Source: Rhodobacterales bacterium 34-62-10
GTDB taxonomy: Bacteria; Pseudomonadota; Alphaproteobacteria; Rhodobacterales; Rhodobacteraceae
DNA: 13,955 nucleotides
Direction: 5' to 3'
Assembly (NCBI GenBank): GCA_002282555.1
Contig: NCJR01000018.1
Location: 1 to 13,955 of the forward strand
Shown: positions 5,698 to 13,890 of the stretch, in pieces
Layout: the number at the start of each line of letters is the position of its first letter
How positions within the stretch are numbered: position 1 is the stretch's first letter
Notes under the pieces: generated by a model
Database searches by the model: none
What the model saw: only the letters and a program-made list of their open reading frames with translations
What the model was told of the DNA's origin: nothing
Translations under genes and position numbers: made by a program

Positions 5698-7986
5698 CTA
5701 GGCGCTGTCGATCCGCATCGTCACCGCCACCGTGCCGCTGACGGCAACCGGCCAGCCCAGATGCACCCTGTCGCGCGCCGCCCCCTGTTCGGCCACGGCA
5801 TAGGGCATGTCAAAGCGGATCGCGGTGTTGGCGCTCCGGATCGGACTGCGCATCACCACCGCCTCGACCTGTCGGGCACGGCCTCCGAATGGCAAGGGCC
5901 CTGCGCCGCTGACCGCCCAGACCTCGGCGACCGTGTTCTGCTCATGCTCGACCGCCACCGGGTTCTGGATACCCTGCACCACCGAATTATACAGATTGCC
6001 CGAAACAAGGATGTTGCGCATCCGACTGTAATCAAGATCGGCAAAGGATGTGTCCACATGTTCGACCCGGTCAATATCACCCCGGATCGCGCGGAACACA
6101 TTTCCGGTCATCGTCAGACCGCTGATGAAATGCCCCGCCCCATGCGGCTTGACCACAAAGAAACGGAACCACGGCGCTACATCGATGGCCTGAAAGATGT
6201 TGCCCGTCACACTCAGCGCGCTGAACGAGAACTCGCTGCTATAGGCCGGTTCGTGGTCATGTTCGTTGGTCCACTCGATAAAGCAATTGTCGATGTAATT
6301 GCCCGTGATCGTCGCGCGGTTATGGCTTGATGTCAGGATCAGCCCGCCTGTCCGCACCCCGCCCGGCTCGTCATCGCCCTGAAACCAGTGATTGCCCGTG
6401 ATGATGCTGGCTGAGCCGGCCAAGATGGCGAAATGCCGGAACTGCGTGATCCGGTTGTCGCGCAACTTGACGTCGCTGCCATTGGCATTCAGCGCGATCG
6501 AGACGCGGTCCTGCGCCCGCATCGGCGTTTCGTTCGACCGGAAATGGCAGCGGTCGATCAGCATGCCCTGACAGCCCTGCCCGATCGACGTCAGGCCCCG
6601 ATCCCGCGGCCCGGTGATCGAGCAGTCATACATCTGGAATGTCAGTCCCGTGGGCGCGATCATCACGCCACTGGCACGCCCGCCACACAGAAATTCGATA
6701 TTCGACAACGCAAACCGCGAAAGCTGTGAAAAGCCGCTGAAATCCAGCACATACTTGAACCTGCGGAACGTATAGACCTGCGTGCCCGCCGCATCGAAAA
6801 GCGGTGAGGACAGTGTGATCTCACCCGCGCCGACATCTCTCGCGCGGACATAGACTTCGCGACCCACGCCATTGCCTTCGATCAGGGCACCAACAGGGAT
6901 ATTCGCCACATTCGCCACACCTGTCAGGCGCAGGGGATCATTCAGCGCATAGGTCGCCTGCGAGGTGAAGACATCCGTGGTCCAGGCCGTACTCTCCTCG
7001 ACAAAGAACTGCCCGTTGCGGATATGGCGGCGCTGCGCGAACTGGGTGCGGTTGGGCACGGCCGCCGCCATGTTGATGGGGGCGCTGATCTGAATGCGTC
7101 GCCCGCCCAGATCCAGCGATTCATGATCGACATTGTTCAGAAGCGCCTGAAACGCCTTGCGAAAGGCCACAACCTCGTTCCCGAAAGCATCGATATACGT
7201 GGGCAGGTCGAAATCGCGGGTCAGCGACAGAATCGCATCCTCGGGCATGATCAGCCTGCCCTCGAACTGGATGCGGTTGTTGATCGTCAGGCTTTGCCCG
7301 ATCCGGTAGGTGCCCTTGGACACCAGCACCCGCCGCCCCGCTGCCGCCAGATCCGCCGCGACAAAGGCCGCGAAATCATCCGCCACCCCGTCACCGACCG
7401 CGCCATGGTCACGCACATCGACCCAGTTCATCATGTCGCGATGAAAAACGCTCGTGATATCCTCGATCACCAGATCGTCGATCCGCACGATCCCGCCATT
7501 CGGCCCGGTCAGATCCAACCCGAAATGACCATAAAGCGCCTGCCCGCCCCAGACCATATTGACGCCGTTGCGCGCGCCGGCCCCTACGATGGCACTGACC
7601 TCGGTCACGCGGCCATAGGCGGTCAGTTGCACAGCGGGTCCCGTCTGCGGCACACCGGCCACGTTGACGCCCCCCGCACCGCCCGCCCAGCCAGCGATGC
7701 GTACCTGCGGCAGCGCCCCACTGATCGCCTTGATACGCGCCGTGATCCGCAAATAGCAGCCCGGCAACAGCGGCGTTTCCCCCATGAAACGCAAACGCTG
7801 CACCGTCTGGGTTTTCTGCATTTCCAGACAGCCTGCGAAATCCTGATCCGCAGGCACGAAACCCGCATTCACGGCGGCCAGATAGGTGTCCGATCCGGGC
7901 GTGCCATCCTGACTGGACCAGACATCCAGACCCGCCTCAAACGGCGGCGGCATCAAGACCACGCCATCGGTTATCGCTTTGTTCAT
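5698..7986 (-). CDS. Right-handed beta-helix protein, Pectate_lyase_3/GH28-related, tailspike-like
   Basis: The 762-residue product has an N-terminal module (about 1-180) rich in small beta segments, with DVWSSQDGTPGSDTY at 21-35. Then NWVDVRDHGAVGDGVADD (187-204) is the classic opening of Pectate_lyase_3 (GH28-related) domains. The C-terminal half is a parallel beta-helix: [T/S]GN turn motifs recur at about 530, 561, 594, 627 and 662, spaced 31-35 residues, each followed by an aromatic or aliphatic position. A short beta-rich C-terminal cap follows. There is no signal peptide or membrane segment. Absent export plus a binding-domain/beta-helix build recalls phage or gene-transfer-agent spike proteins; this is inference. 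An ATG at 7986 has AAGGGA upstream. I know the family as widespread in Rhodobacterales. It is last in a minus-strand run after lysK and the DUF4864-like gene. Confidence 0.85.
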   Translation of the reverse strand: MNKAITDGVVLMPPPFEAGLDVWSSQDGTPGSDTYLAAVNAGFVPADQDFAGCLEMQKTQTVQRLRFMGETPLLPGCYLRITARIKAISGALPQVRIAGWAGGAGGVNVAGVPQTGPAVQLTAYGRVTEVSAIVGAGARNGVNMVWGGQALYGHFGLDLTGPNGGIVRIDDLVIEDITSVFHRDMMNWVDVRDHGAVGDGVADDFAAFVAADLAAAGRRVLVSKGTYRIGQSLTINNRIQFEGRLIMPEDAILSLTRDFDLPTYIDAFGNEVVAFRKAFQALLNNVDHESLDLGGRRIQISAPINMAAAVPNRTQFAQRRHIRNGQFFVEESTAWTTDVFTSQATYALNDPLRLTGVANVANIPVGALIEGNGVGREVYVRARDVGAGEITLSSPLFDAAGTQVYTFRRFKYVLDFSGFSQLSRFALSNIEFLCGGRASGVMIAPTGLTFQMYDCSITGPRDRGLTSIGQGCQGMLIDRCHFRSNETPMRAQDRVSIALNANGSDVKLRDNRITQFRHFAILAGSASIITGNHWFQGDDEPGGVRTGGLILTSSHNRATITGNYIDNCFIEWTNEHDHEPAYSSEFSFSALSVTGNIFQAIDVAPWFRFFVVKPHGAGHFISGLTMTGNVFRAIRGDIDRVEHVDTSFADLDYSRMRNILVSGNLYNSVVQGIQNPVAVEHEQNTVAEVWAVSGAGPLPFGGRARQVEAVVMRSPIRSANTAIRFDMPYAVAEQGAARDRVHLGWPVAVSGTVAVTMRIDSA

Positions 7987-8000
7987 GGGCTTCCCTTTCC

Positions 8001-8029
8001 ACCACGGCCCGGCATCGCGTCCGGGTGGT
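8001..8029 (-). other. Leader hairpin just upstream of the beta-helix gene
   Basis: ACCAC (8001-8005) and CCGG (8009-8012) can pair with GTGGT (8025-8029) and CCGG (8021-8024), with a 3-nt bulge and an 8-nt loop. It lies 15-43 bp before the ATG in the 103-bp gap after the DUF4864-like gene. It could terminate the upstream transcript or affect translation; there is no U-tract. Confidence 0.3.
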
Positions 8030-8089
8030 CAGGGATCTATCAACAAGGGCTTAACAACCGCCGACACCACCGTGACGGTGACTCGCGCC

Positions 8090-8503
8090 TCAGGCCGCGA
8101 CGTCGGGCTGTTCCAGCAGTTGCACGCCATTGATCTGCCAGCCTTCAGGCGTCTGGATCATCTGATAATCAAGGATATGCACACGGCCCCCGCCATCCAC
8201 GATCTGGACTTTCTGCCAGATGTTTCCCGCAATCTCGCGTTGTTCCAGAAAGGTCACCTCGCCGGGCCGCCAGACCATCGGATAACCCTGCTTGACCATC
8301 GCGCCAAAATTTTCGGGGGTGCGGAAGATGTTCTTGATGGTCGGGCTGGCAAAGCCGAAGGCGGCACCGAAATCATCGGCCTTGAACGCCTCAAGCTGCT
8401 GGCTGATCGTCGCCTCTATTCCGCGATCCTGCGCTGTGGCCGGATTTGTGATCAACATCAGCGCCAGGACCAGCGCCACCATCATTCGTGCCAATGCCTG
8501 CAT
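8090..8503 (-). CDS. DUF4864-like exported protein
   Basis: The 137-residue product begins with a Sec signal peptide (hydrophobic 8-19, cleavage likely after PATA at residue 24). The mature part (about 26-132) has the DUF4864 layout: a helix with ATISQQLEAFKADDFGAAFGFASP (31-54), IKNIFRTPENFGAMVKQGYPMVWRP (56-80), then beta strands ending in GWQINGVQL. It resembles the NTF2-like/cystatin-like fold; no function is established that I know of. The start at 8503 has GGAGG 7 nt upstream. An in-frame ATG at 8560 lies close to the lysK stop but lacks a ribosome site. It is 61 bp downstream of lysK and probably in the same transcript. Confidence 0.85.
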   Translation of the reverse strand: MQALARMMVALVLALMLITNPATAQDRGIEATISQQLEAFKADDFGAAFGFASPTIKNIFRTPENFGAMVKQGYPMVWRPGEVTFLEQREIAGNIWQKVQIVDGGGRVHILDYQMIQTPEGWQINGVQLLEQPDVAA

Positions 8504-8564
8504 GTCTGATCCTCCGCGATGTCGCAAATTATCAGCTAGACCGTCCTGACGTTGCGTCAATGCC

Positions 8565-10139
8565 TCAGGTCAGATCACCCGCCAGCGCACGGTCGATCAG
8601 GGCCACGGTTTCATCAACGCCATAAAGCGCGATGAACCCGCCAAAACGCGGCCCTTGGCTGGCCCCCAGCAACACCTCGTAAAGTGCCGTGAACCAATCG
8701 CGCAGCGGATCGAACCGGTCACGCCCCACGGCAAAGACCAGCCCCTGCAACGCCTCGGCATCCAACCCGCCATCCCATGTCTTGAGCTGGTCACGCAGGT
8801 CGATCAGCGCCTCCCGCTCCAGATCGCTGGGCGCGCGATACACCTTATGCGGCTTCACGAAGTCGTTGTAATACCGCACCGCAAACCCCGCCGCCTGATC
8901 CAGATCGGGATGCGTCTCGGGGGCCGCCTCGGGTGCATAACGCTGGATAAAGCCCCAAAGCTTCGCCTTCTCCTCGGCCGCCGATACCGACGCCAGATTA
9001 AGCAGCATCGAAAACGGCACCACCATCCGGCTTTCTGGCGGGTTGCCGCCGTGGATATGCCAGACCGGGTTATTCACCTTTCCGGCAGCATCCTGATCAG
9101 GATAGGCGCGCAACTGCTGATGATATTCGTCCACCGCACGCGGGATCACATCGAAATGCATCCGCTTGGCGGTCTTGGGCTTGAGATACATGAAATAGGA
9201 CAGCGATTCCGTGCTGGCATAGGTCAGCCATTCGTCGATGGTCAGACCGTTACCCTTGGATTTGCTGATCTTTTCGCCGTTTTCATCCAGAAACAGCTCA
9301 TAGGTGAAATGCTCGGGCTTGCGCCCGCCAAGGATTTCACAAATGCGGTCATAGATCGGCGTATTGGTGCTGTGATCCTTGCCATACATCTCGAAATCCA
9401 CATCCAGCGCCGCCCAGCGCGCGCCGAAATCGGGCTTCCACTGCAGCTTTACGTTGCCGCCCGTGACCGGCAGCGTCCACTCGCGCCCCGTCTCGTCATC
9501 AAAGGTGATGGTGCCATCCTTGGCGTTCACCTCTTTCATCGGCACATACATCACCCGGCCCGTTTCGGGATGGATCGGCAGGAAGATGGAATAGGTCTGC
9601 TGACGCTCCTCGCGCAGGGATTTCAGCATCACCTCCATCAGCGCGTCATACCGCTCCACCGCGCGCAACAGCACCGCGTCGAACTGACCGGATTTGTAGA
9701 ATTCGGTCGCGCTGATGAATTCGTATTCAAACCCGAACGTATCCAGAAACCGCCGCAACATGGCGTTGTTGTGATGGCCAAAGCTGTCATATTGCCCGAA
9801 CGGATCGGGCACAGATGTCAGCGGGCGCTGCAGATGTTCGCGCAGCATCTCGGGGTTGGGCACGTTGTCGGGCACTTTCCGCATCCCGTCCACGTCATCC
9901 GAAAAACAGATCAGCCGCGTCGGGATATCCGAGATCAGCTCGAACGCCCGCCGGATCATCGTGGTGCGCGCCACCTCGCCGAAGGTGCCGATATGCGGCA
10001 GACCTGACGGCCCATAGCCCGTCTCGAACAGCACATGCCCCTTGGCGGGCGGCGCCTTCTCATACCGTTTGACCAGTTTGCGCGCTTCCTCAAACGGCCA
10101 GGCTTTCGAGGCAAGGGCAGCATCGCGCAGATCGGTCAT
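8565..10139 (-). CDS. lysS: Lysyl-tRNA synthetase, class I
   Basis: The enzyme charges tRNA-Lys with lysine using ATP. The 524-residue product is a class I LysRS (archaeal type, also called LysK), structurally unrelated to the class II enzyme of most bacteria and standard in many alphaproteobacteria. The HIGH-type motif is [13 protein letters not shown] (43-55) and the KMSKS-type motif is KISKS (290-294); the Rossmann catalytic half and an alpha-helical anticodon-binding C-terminal half (about 330-524) are complete. I start at 10139 because GGAG lies 6 nt upstream; two further in-frame ATGs at 10154 and 10151 would add five residues but have no ribosome site. It is divergent from the TerB-like gene across a 133-bp gap and probably leads a minus-strand run with the DUF4864-like gene. 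Confidence 0.97.
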   Translation of the reverse strand: MTDLRDAALASKAWPFEEARKLVKRYEKAPPAKGHVLFETGYGPSGLPHIGTFGEVARTTMIRRAFELISDIPTRLICFSDDVDGMRKVPDNVPNPEMLREHLQRPLTSVPDPFGQYDSFGHHNNAMLRRFLDTFGFEYEFISATEFYKSGQFDAVLLRAVERYDALMEVMLKSLREERQQTYSIFLPIHPETGRVMYVPMKEVNAKDGTITFDDETGREWTLPVTGGNVKLQWKPDFGARWAALDVDFEMYGKDHSTNTPIYDRICEILGGRKPEHFTYELFLDENGEKISKSKGNGLTIDEWLTYASTESLSYFMYLKPKTAKRMHFDVIPRAVDEYHQQLRAYPDQDAAGKVNNPVWHIHGGNPPESRMVVPFSMLLNLASVSAAEEKAKLWGFIQRYAPEAAPETHPDLDQAAGFAVRYYNDFVKPHKVYRAPSDLEREALIDLRDQLKTWDGGLDAEALQGLVFAVGRDRFDPLRDWFTALYEVLLGASQGPRFGGFIALYGVDETVALIDRALAGDLT

Positions 10140-10205
10140 CTCGGTCTCCATCATGTCGGGACAGCAGGCGGGGAACCGCGCAGATCGCGCGGCGTCAAAT
10201 GAGGC

Positions 10206-10234
10206 TTCCTATTGCTCCGCCCCCTGACAGTCAA
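10206..10234 (-). promoter_or_regulatory. Possible lysS promoter
   Basis: On the minus strand TTGACT (10234-10229, 5 of 6 to consensus) is followed after 17 nt by TAGGAA (10211-10206, 3 of 6). It overlaps the candidate plus-strand promoter of the TerB-like gene, which would couple the two divergent genes through competition for polymerase. Confidence 0.3.
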
Positions 10235-10240
10235 TATTCT
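10212..10240 (+). promoter_or_regulatory. Possible promoter of the TerB-like gene
   Basis: TTGCTC (10212-10217) is followed after 17 nt by TATTCT (10235-10240), each a partial match. Transcription from about 10247 would leave a leader of some 26 nt before the ATG at 10273. Confidence 0.3.
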
Positions 10241-10272
10241 GCGCTGCAACATGACCTTTCAGGACGAATGAC

Positions 10273-10698
10273 ATGACGGACGCGATACCCCACCCGCTCA
10301 GCCCACAGGATTGCCTCGTGGCCGTCATGATCGCCGTGTCCCTGTCGGACGAGAATATCCGCACATCCGAACTGGTGCGCATTCAGGCGACAGTGAACCA
10401 CCTGCCGATCTTCGCCGAATACGACACCGACCGGATGCGGCGCATGGCGCAAACGGTGTTCGACCTTTTCTCGGAAGAGGACGGGCTGGACGCCCTGTTC
10501 GGACTGGTGCGCGACAACCTGCCCGAACATCTGTTCGAAACAGCTTACGCGCTGGCCTGTGACGTGGCCGCAGCCGATGGCAAGATCCTCGAGACGGAAC
10601 TGCGTCTGCTGGAAGAAATCCGCTACGAGCTGAACATCGACCGCCTGCACGCCGCCGCCATCGAACGCGGTGCGCGCGCGCGGCATCTGCGCGCCTAG
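10273..10698 (+). CDS. TerB-like (tellurite resistance B fold) protein
   Basis: The 141-residue all-helical product matches the TerB family fold. CLVAVMIAVSLSDENIRTSEL (14-34) and ALACDVAAADGKILETELRLL (93-113) are the two halves of the internal duplication, with the conserved D-x-x/ADG...E acidic positions (D102, G103, E107, E109) that bind divalent metal in TerB. There is no signal peptide, so cytoplasmic. No other ter gene is nearby, so a role in tellurite resistance cannot be inferred; single TerB-domain proteins of this size are common in alphaproteobacteria with unknown roles. AGGA at 10261-10264 is 8 nt before the ATG. Confidence 0.85.
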   Translation: MTDAIPHPLSPQDCLVAVMIAVSLSDENIRTSELVRIQATVNHLPIFAEYDTDRMRRMAQTVFDLFSEEDGLDALFGLVRDNLPEHLFETAYALACDVAAADGKILETELRLLEEIRYELNIDRLHAAAIERGARARHLRA

Positions 10699-10829
10699 GC
10701 CACGACGCGGCGCTGCAAAAGGCTGCGCGCCCCGGAACATCGTTGCCAAGATGCAACATATCGGCGTAGCTTTCGGGCACATACAGCCAAAGATTGCCCG
10801 TGCTGCTGTTCCCTGTGAGACCTTACGCG

Positions 10830-10853
10830 TCGAGGGCGGTCATGACGCCTCGA
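10830..10853 (+). other. Leader hairpin before the small outer-membrane barrel gene
   Basis: TCGAGG (10830-10835) pairs with CCTCGA (10848-10853), and the next CG/CG pair extends it with one bulged G. It ends 34 nt before the ATG at 10888. The 189-bp gap 10699-10887 otherwise shows no clear gene, and only a weak candidate promoter (TTGCCA at 10743-10748). Confidence 0.3.
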
Positions 10854-10887
10854 GAATTTGTGCGTTCACTAGTGTCGGGATATCATC

Positions 10888-11523
10888 ATGAAGAAATCTA
10901 TCGCATTGGCTCTGTCGATCACTGCAGCAACCGCAACAGGCGCTGCAGCACAGACCCTTGAAGGTCTCAGCCTTGAGACAGGTCTGTCCACCTTGGGCTT
11001 CTACATCGCGCCCAAAATGGACATCGCTCCCCAGTGGCAGGCGCGCGCGCCGCTTTATCTGGGATCGTTCTCGGATAATTTCGATCTGGATGGCAGCAGG
11101 GTCGACGGCAAGTTGACCTCGAACTCGATCGCATTGATGGCGGATTACAAGTTGGGCGACGCCGGGTTCCGTCTGTCGGGCGGTGTGGCCCTCGGCGGCT
11201 ACAAACTTGAAGGGACTGCGACCAGCCTGACCATCGAAGGCAACACATACACCGGCAACTTCACCGCCAAACTGCAACAGAAGAACGATCTGGCACCGGT
11301 CCTTGCTGTCGGATACGCGCGCGATTTCGGCAACAACTGGGGTTTCGTCGCTGAACTGGGCGCGCGCATCACCACCTTCGAAATCACCACGACCGGGCAG
11401 GACGCGATCACCAATCCGGCCGAGCGTGCGCAATTCGATGCGGACCTTGCCCAAGCCAACCGCGATCTGGAAGACATGAAGCTGCTGCCCTTCCTGACGC
11501 TGGGTGTCAGCTACCGCTTCTGA
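10888..11523 (+). CDS. Small outer-membrane beta-barrel protein
   Basis: The 211-residue product starts with a clear Sec signal peptide (MKKSIALALSI..., cleavage after TGAAA at residue 21). The mature chain is a run of amphipathic beta strands, for example NSIALMADYKL, GFRLSGGVALGGYKL, LAPVLAVGYARDF and WGFVAELGARITTFEI. It ends in LTLGVSYRF, the terminal-phenylalanine beta-signal read by the BAM complex. About eight strands fit the length. A charged helical insert (about 176-197) before the last strand is typical of small alpha/gammaproteobacterial outer-membrane barrels. No specific ligand or transport role can be named. The Shine-Dalgarno is weak (GGGA at about 10877-10880). It converges on dacB and shares a strong terminator hairpin with it. 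Confidence 0.85.
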   Translation: MKKSIALALSITAATATGAAAQTLEGLSLETGLSTLGFYIAPKMDIAPQWQARAPLYLGSFSDNFDLDGSRVDGKLTSNSIALMADYKLGDAGFRLSGGVALGGYKLEGTATSLTIEGNTYTGNFTAKLQQKNDLAPVLAVGYARDFGNNWGFVAELGARITTFEITTTGQDAITNPAERAQFDADLAQANRDLEDMKLLPFLTLGVSYRF

Positions 11524-11547
11524 CGCATCCCTTGCCACAGCACGGAC

Positions 11548-11571
11548 GAAGGGGGCAAAGCTGCCCCCTTC
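11548..11571. terminator. Two-way terminator hairpin between the barrel gene and dacB
   Basis: GAAGGGGGCA (11548-11557) pairs perfectly with TGCCCCCTTC (11562-11571) around the loop AAGC. It begins 24 bp after the barrel-gene stop and overlaps the dacB stop codon (11570-11572). A 10-bp GC-rich stem between convergent genes is a clear terminator position, although neither side has a U-tract. Confidence 0.75.
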
Positions 11572-13060
11572 AAACGCTGTATAGCGATCCCCACCGTTCC
11601 AGCAGGTCCTGCTGCAACCCCTTGGCGCGGCGGTTCCAGCCCCGCGCCCCTTGCGGCTGTTCACGCTCGGCACGCGGGATACTGTCACGACGATCCGCGT
11701 CAGCGGCGAAAATGGCAAAAGCCAGCGGTTTGCCACTGTCTCGCGCCATGTATCCGGCCAGCCCGCTGACGAAATTGAGCGTGCCTGTCTTGGCGTTCAC
11801 TTTGACCGGATGGGATGCGACCGTGCGCCCTTGCGCATCCCTCATGGGAAATGTGCGCAGCAATTCCGGCAGCATGCCCTGCCGCCGTGCCCGCACCAGC
11901 GCCGCCACCATATCCGCCGCAGCCAGTCGCGACCGGTCCCCCAGTCCCGAATGATCCACCAGTGCAGGGGCCGACAGGCCCAGCGCGCCGCTGGCCCAGG
12001 CATTCATGGCACTGGCCGAAGCCGCCAGCGACCCCGGCTGCACACCGCGTGACTGCGTGGCGGCAAGGCCCACCATCTCGGCCGTCAGATTGGTCGAATA
12101 CCGCAGCATGTCGCGCAGGATCTCGGGCAGTGGCGCGCTTTGTCGCCGTACAATCACACTGCCACCCGGAAGGCTGCGCACGGCTTCCTCGGCTGGCAGA
12201 CGGATACCCTGAGCACTCGCAAAGGTGCGGAACACCTCGCCTGCATAAATGTCCGGGCGGCGCACCGGAAGCCAGCGCGCCCCACCCTTGCCCAGCGCCG
12301 ATTGTGCCACGGTCCATTGATCGACGCCCTGCATGTCGGAATAGGTGTAGACCGGCAGATCGCGCGCGACGACCTGCATCCGCGCCACCCGCACATCAGG
12401 GCGATACCGGTCCGACCGCGCGTCCATGGTCAGGCCATAGCCCTGCCCGTTTCGCGCCCATTCGAAATGCACCCGGTTATGGTTCAGCGACAGCCCCGAC
12501 ACCGCCGGATTATAGCCGACATGGTCCGGCTGGCTGGCGTCGATCACCTTGGCATAGGGCAGCGCGCCCCCCCAAACAAGGAACCGCCCGCGCAATTCGC
12601 GCAGACCCGCCGCCTTGAGGCTGGCCGCCATCTCAGCCAGCCCATTGGTATCCAGAAGCGGATCACCACCACCCGCCAGCACCAGATCGCCACTCAGGAT
12701 ACCGTTCTCAAGCGGGCCTGTCGCGATCAGCCGCGTCTCGAACCGATGCCCCGCGCCCAGCGTATCCAGCGCATAGATCGCTGTCAGCGCCTTGACGACG
12801 CTGGCAGGCGGCAAACCGCGCTGCGGTTCGCGCACTTCCAAAAGCTCGCCTGTTTCGGCATCAGCCACGGCGAAAACGACCTTCCCGCCCAATTGCGCCT
12901 TGCTCACAATCGCATCGACGGCTGGCAGGCTTGCCGCACGCCCACCGGCGGGGCGCAAGGCCGGGCGCAGGGACTGCGCGGGGGCATTGGCGCAAGCGGG
13001 CACCGCCAAAAGCGTCGCGGCGGCTACTCCGCCCACCAGAAACCCACGTCTTGAAACCAT
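11570..13060 (-). CDS. dacB: D-alanyl-D-alanine carboxypeptidase/endopeptidase, PBP4 (peptidase S13)
   Basis: PBP4-type enzymes trim the terminal D-Ala and cut crosslinks in periplasmic peptidoglycan. The 496-residue product carries all three penicillin-binding motifs: S87-V-V-K90 in PPASVVKALT, S322-T-N324 in RYSTNLTAE, and K424-T-G in NAKTGTLNF. The long segment between motifs 1 and 2 corresponds to the extra domains of the S13 family. The N-terminus reads SRRGFLVGGVAAATLLAV, a twin-arginine (Tat) signal, followed by VPAC, a possible but atypical lipobox. I start at 13060 (AAGGG 10 nt upstream); an ATG at 13069 adds three residues but sits 1 nt from that site. It follows nadD by 19 bp and is probably cotranscribed with it. 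About 480 residues is usual for the family. Confidence 0.95.
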   Translation of the reverse strand: MVSRRGFLVGGVAAATLLAVPACANAPAQSLRPALRPAGGRAASLPAVDAIVSKAQLGGKVVFAVADAETGELLEVREPQRGLPPASVVKALTAIYALDTLGAGHRFETRLIATGPLENGILSGDLVLAGGGDPLLDTNGLAEMAASLKAAGLRELRGRFLVWGGALPYAKVIDASQPDHVGYNPAVSGLSLNHNRVHFEWARNGQGYGLTMDARSDRYRPDVRVARMQVVARDLPVYTYSDMQGVDQWTVAQSALGKGGARWLPVRRPDIYAGEVFRTFASAQGIRLPAEEAVRSLPGGSVIVRRQSAPLPEILRDMLRYSTNLTAEMVGLAATQSRGVQPGSLAASASAMNAWASGALGLSAPALVDHSGLGDRSRLAAADMVAALVRARRQGMLPELLRTFPMRDAQGRTVASHPVKVNAKTGTLNFVSGLAGYMARDSGKPLAFAIFAADADRRDSIPRAEREQPQGARGWNRRAKGLQQDLLERWGSLYSV

Positions 13061-13079
13061 CTCGCCCATACCCTTAAAC

Positions 13080-13733
13080 TTAGCTGCGCTGCCCCTTGGC
13101 GGGCAAGCCCACATCCGCGTGATGCGACAGCGTCGCACCCCAACCACCCCGCGCCCGGATCGCAGACGAGGATATATCCATCAACGGCGCATTGACAAAG
13201 CACCATGCAGGTGTGTCGGCCATCGCCAAAGCGCGGCTATCGGCCCCCTTGATCTGCGCCGCGTGATAGATCCGCGCCGCACGGGACGCCCGCGCTGGCA
13301 GGTTCTGCCCCGGTCGCGCCAGAACACCCACAGGCACCCGTGCCATGATCTGCTGCCAATCCTGCCAACGGTCGAACTGCACCAGATTGTCCGCCCCCAT
13401 CAACCAGACGAACCGCACCCCGGGATAGGCCGCTTGCAATGCGGCAATGGTCTGCGCGGTATATCTGGTGCCGGCCTTCGCCTCGAAATCCGTCACGATC
13501 ACACGCGGATCGGCGATCATGGCTCTGGCCCGCGCGATCCGGTCGGCCATCGGCGCAGGCCCGCGCGCCTTCAGGGGGTTTCCCGGACTGACCAGCCACC
13601 AGACCCGGTCCAGCCCGAACCGCCGCAGCGCGACTTTCGTGATATGCACATGCCCCGCATGGGCCGGATCAAAGGACCCGCCCAAAAGCCCGATCACCTG
13701 ACCGGGCCGCGCATGGGGTATCTCGTGGCGCAT
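13080..13733 (-). CDS. nadD: Nicotinate-nucleotide adenylyltransferase
   Basis: NadD makes nicotinic acid adenine dinucleotide from nicotinate mononucleotide and ATP, a step of NAD synthesis in the cytoplasm. The 217-residue product shows the nucleotidyltransferase signature [11 protein letters not shown] (18-28, with the ATP-binding HxGH variant AHAGH), [10 protein letters not shown] (46-55), [11 protein letters not shown] (110-120) and the C-terminal ISSSAIR motif (187-193). The exact start is uncertain: two consecutive ATGs (13736, 13733) follow directly on GAGGAG, giving 0 or 3 nt spacing, and the frame stays open to 13838. I chose 13733. It is divergent from ettA and precedes dacB. Confidence 0.95.
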   Translation of the reverse strand: MRHEIPHARPGQVIGLLGGSFDPAHAGHVHITKVALRRFGLDRVWWLVSPGNPLKARGPAPMADRIARARAMIADPRVIVTDFEAKAGTRYTAQTIAALQAAYPGVRFVWLMGADNLVQFDRWQDWQQIMARVPVGVLARPGQNLPARASRAARIYHAAQIKGADSRALAMADTPAWCFVNAPLMDISSSAIRARGGWGATLSHHADVGLPAKGQRS

Positions 13734-13744
13734 CATCTCCTCGT

Positions 13745-13760
13745 CCGGGCTGAGGCCCGG
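13745..13760 (-). other. Hairpin CCGGGC-TGAG-GCCCGG before nadD
   Basis: A perfect 6-bp GC stem with a 4-nt loop lies 12-27 bp upstream of the chosen nadD start. It would sit in the leader close to the short-spaced ribosome site, where it could limit translation. Confidence 0.35.
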
Positions 13761-13766
13761 CGGCGC

Positions 13767-13795
13767 AGTTGTCAATGCCGCAGGGCGTTTGTCAA
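13767..13795 (-). promoter_or_regulatory. Possible nadD promoter with repeated TTGACA
   Basis: On the minus strand a perfect -35 TTGACA (13795-13790) is followed after 17 nt by ACAACT (13772-13767, 3 of 6 to the -10 consensus). A second TTGACA (13775-13770) lies 20 nt downstream of the first but has no matching -10. The repeat could also be a binding site. Confidence 0.35.
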
Positions 13796-13890
13796 TCGGA
13801 TGCCGCAGCCCCCACAGCGCATTGCCCCCGCGCCCCATGATCGTTATCTACAGGCCCAAATCCACGCATTCCCCTCAAGGAGCGATCCGA

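Noticed and set aside
7024-8133. A 369-codon plus-strand open frame opposite the beta-helix gene
   Set aside because: It is antisense to a well-supported gene, runs across two genes, and has the same shadow-like composition with no motif.
8655-10007. A 450-codon plus-strand open frame opposite lysS
   Set aside because: It is fully antisense to a complete, motif-rich enzyme. Its His/Arg-rich composition is what GC-rich antisense frames give, and it has no recognisable domain.
10273-10698. A tellurite-resistance or Ter stress-system locus
   Set aside because: Only a single TerB-fold protein is present, with no terC, terD, terE or partner genes.
10231-10782. A 183-codon minus-strand frame opposite the TerB-like gene
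   Set aside because: The TerB signature lies on the plus strand; this frame starts in the downstream gap and shows no domain.
12140-13054. A 304-codon plus-strand open frame opposite dacB
   Set aside because: dacB has all three penicillin-binding motifs in the opposite frame; this frame has no domain or ribosome site.
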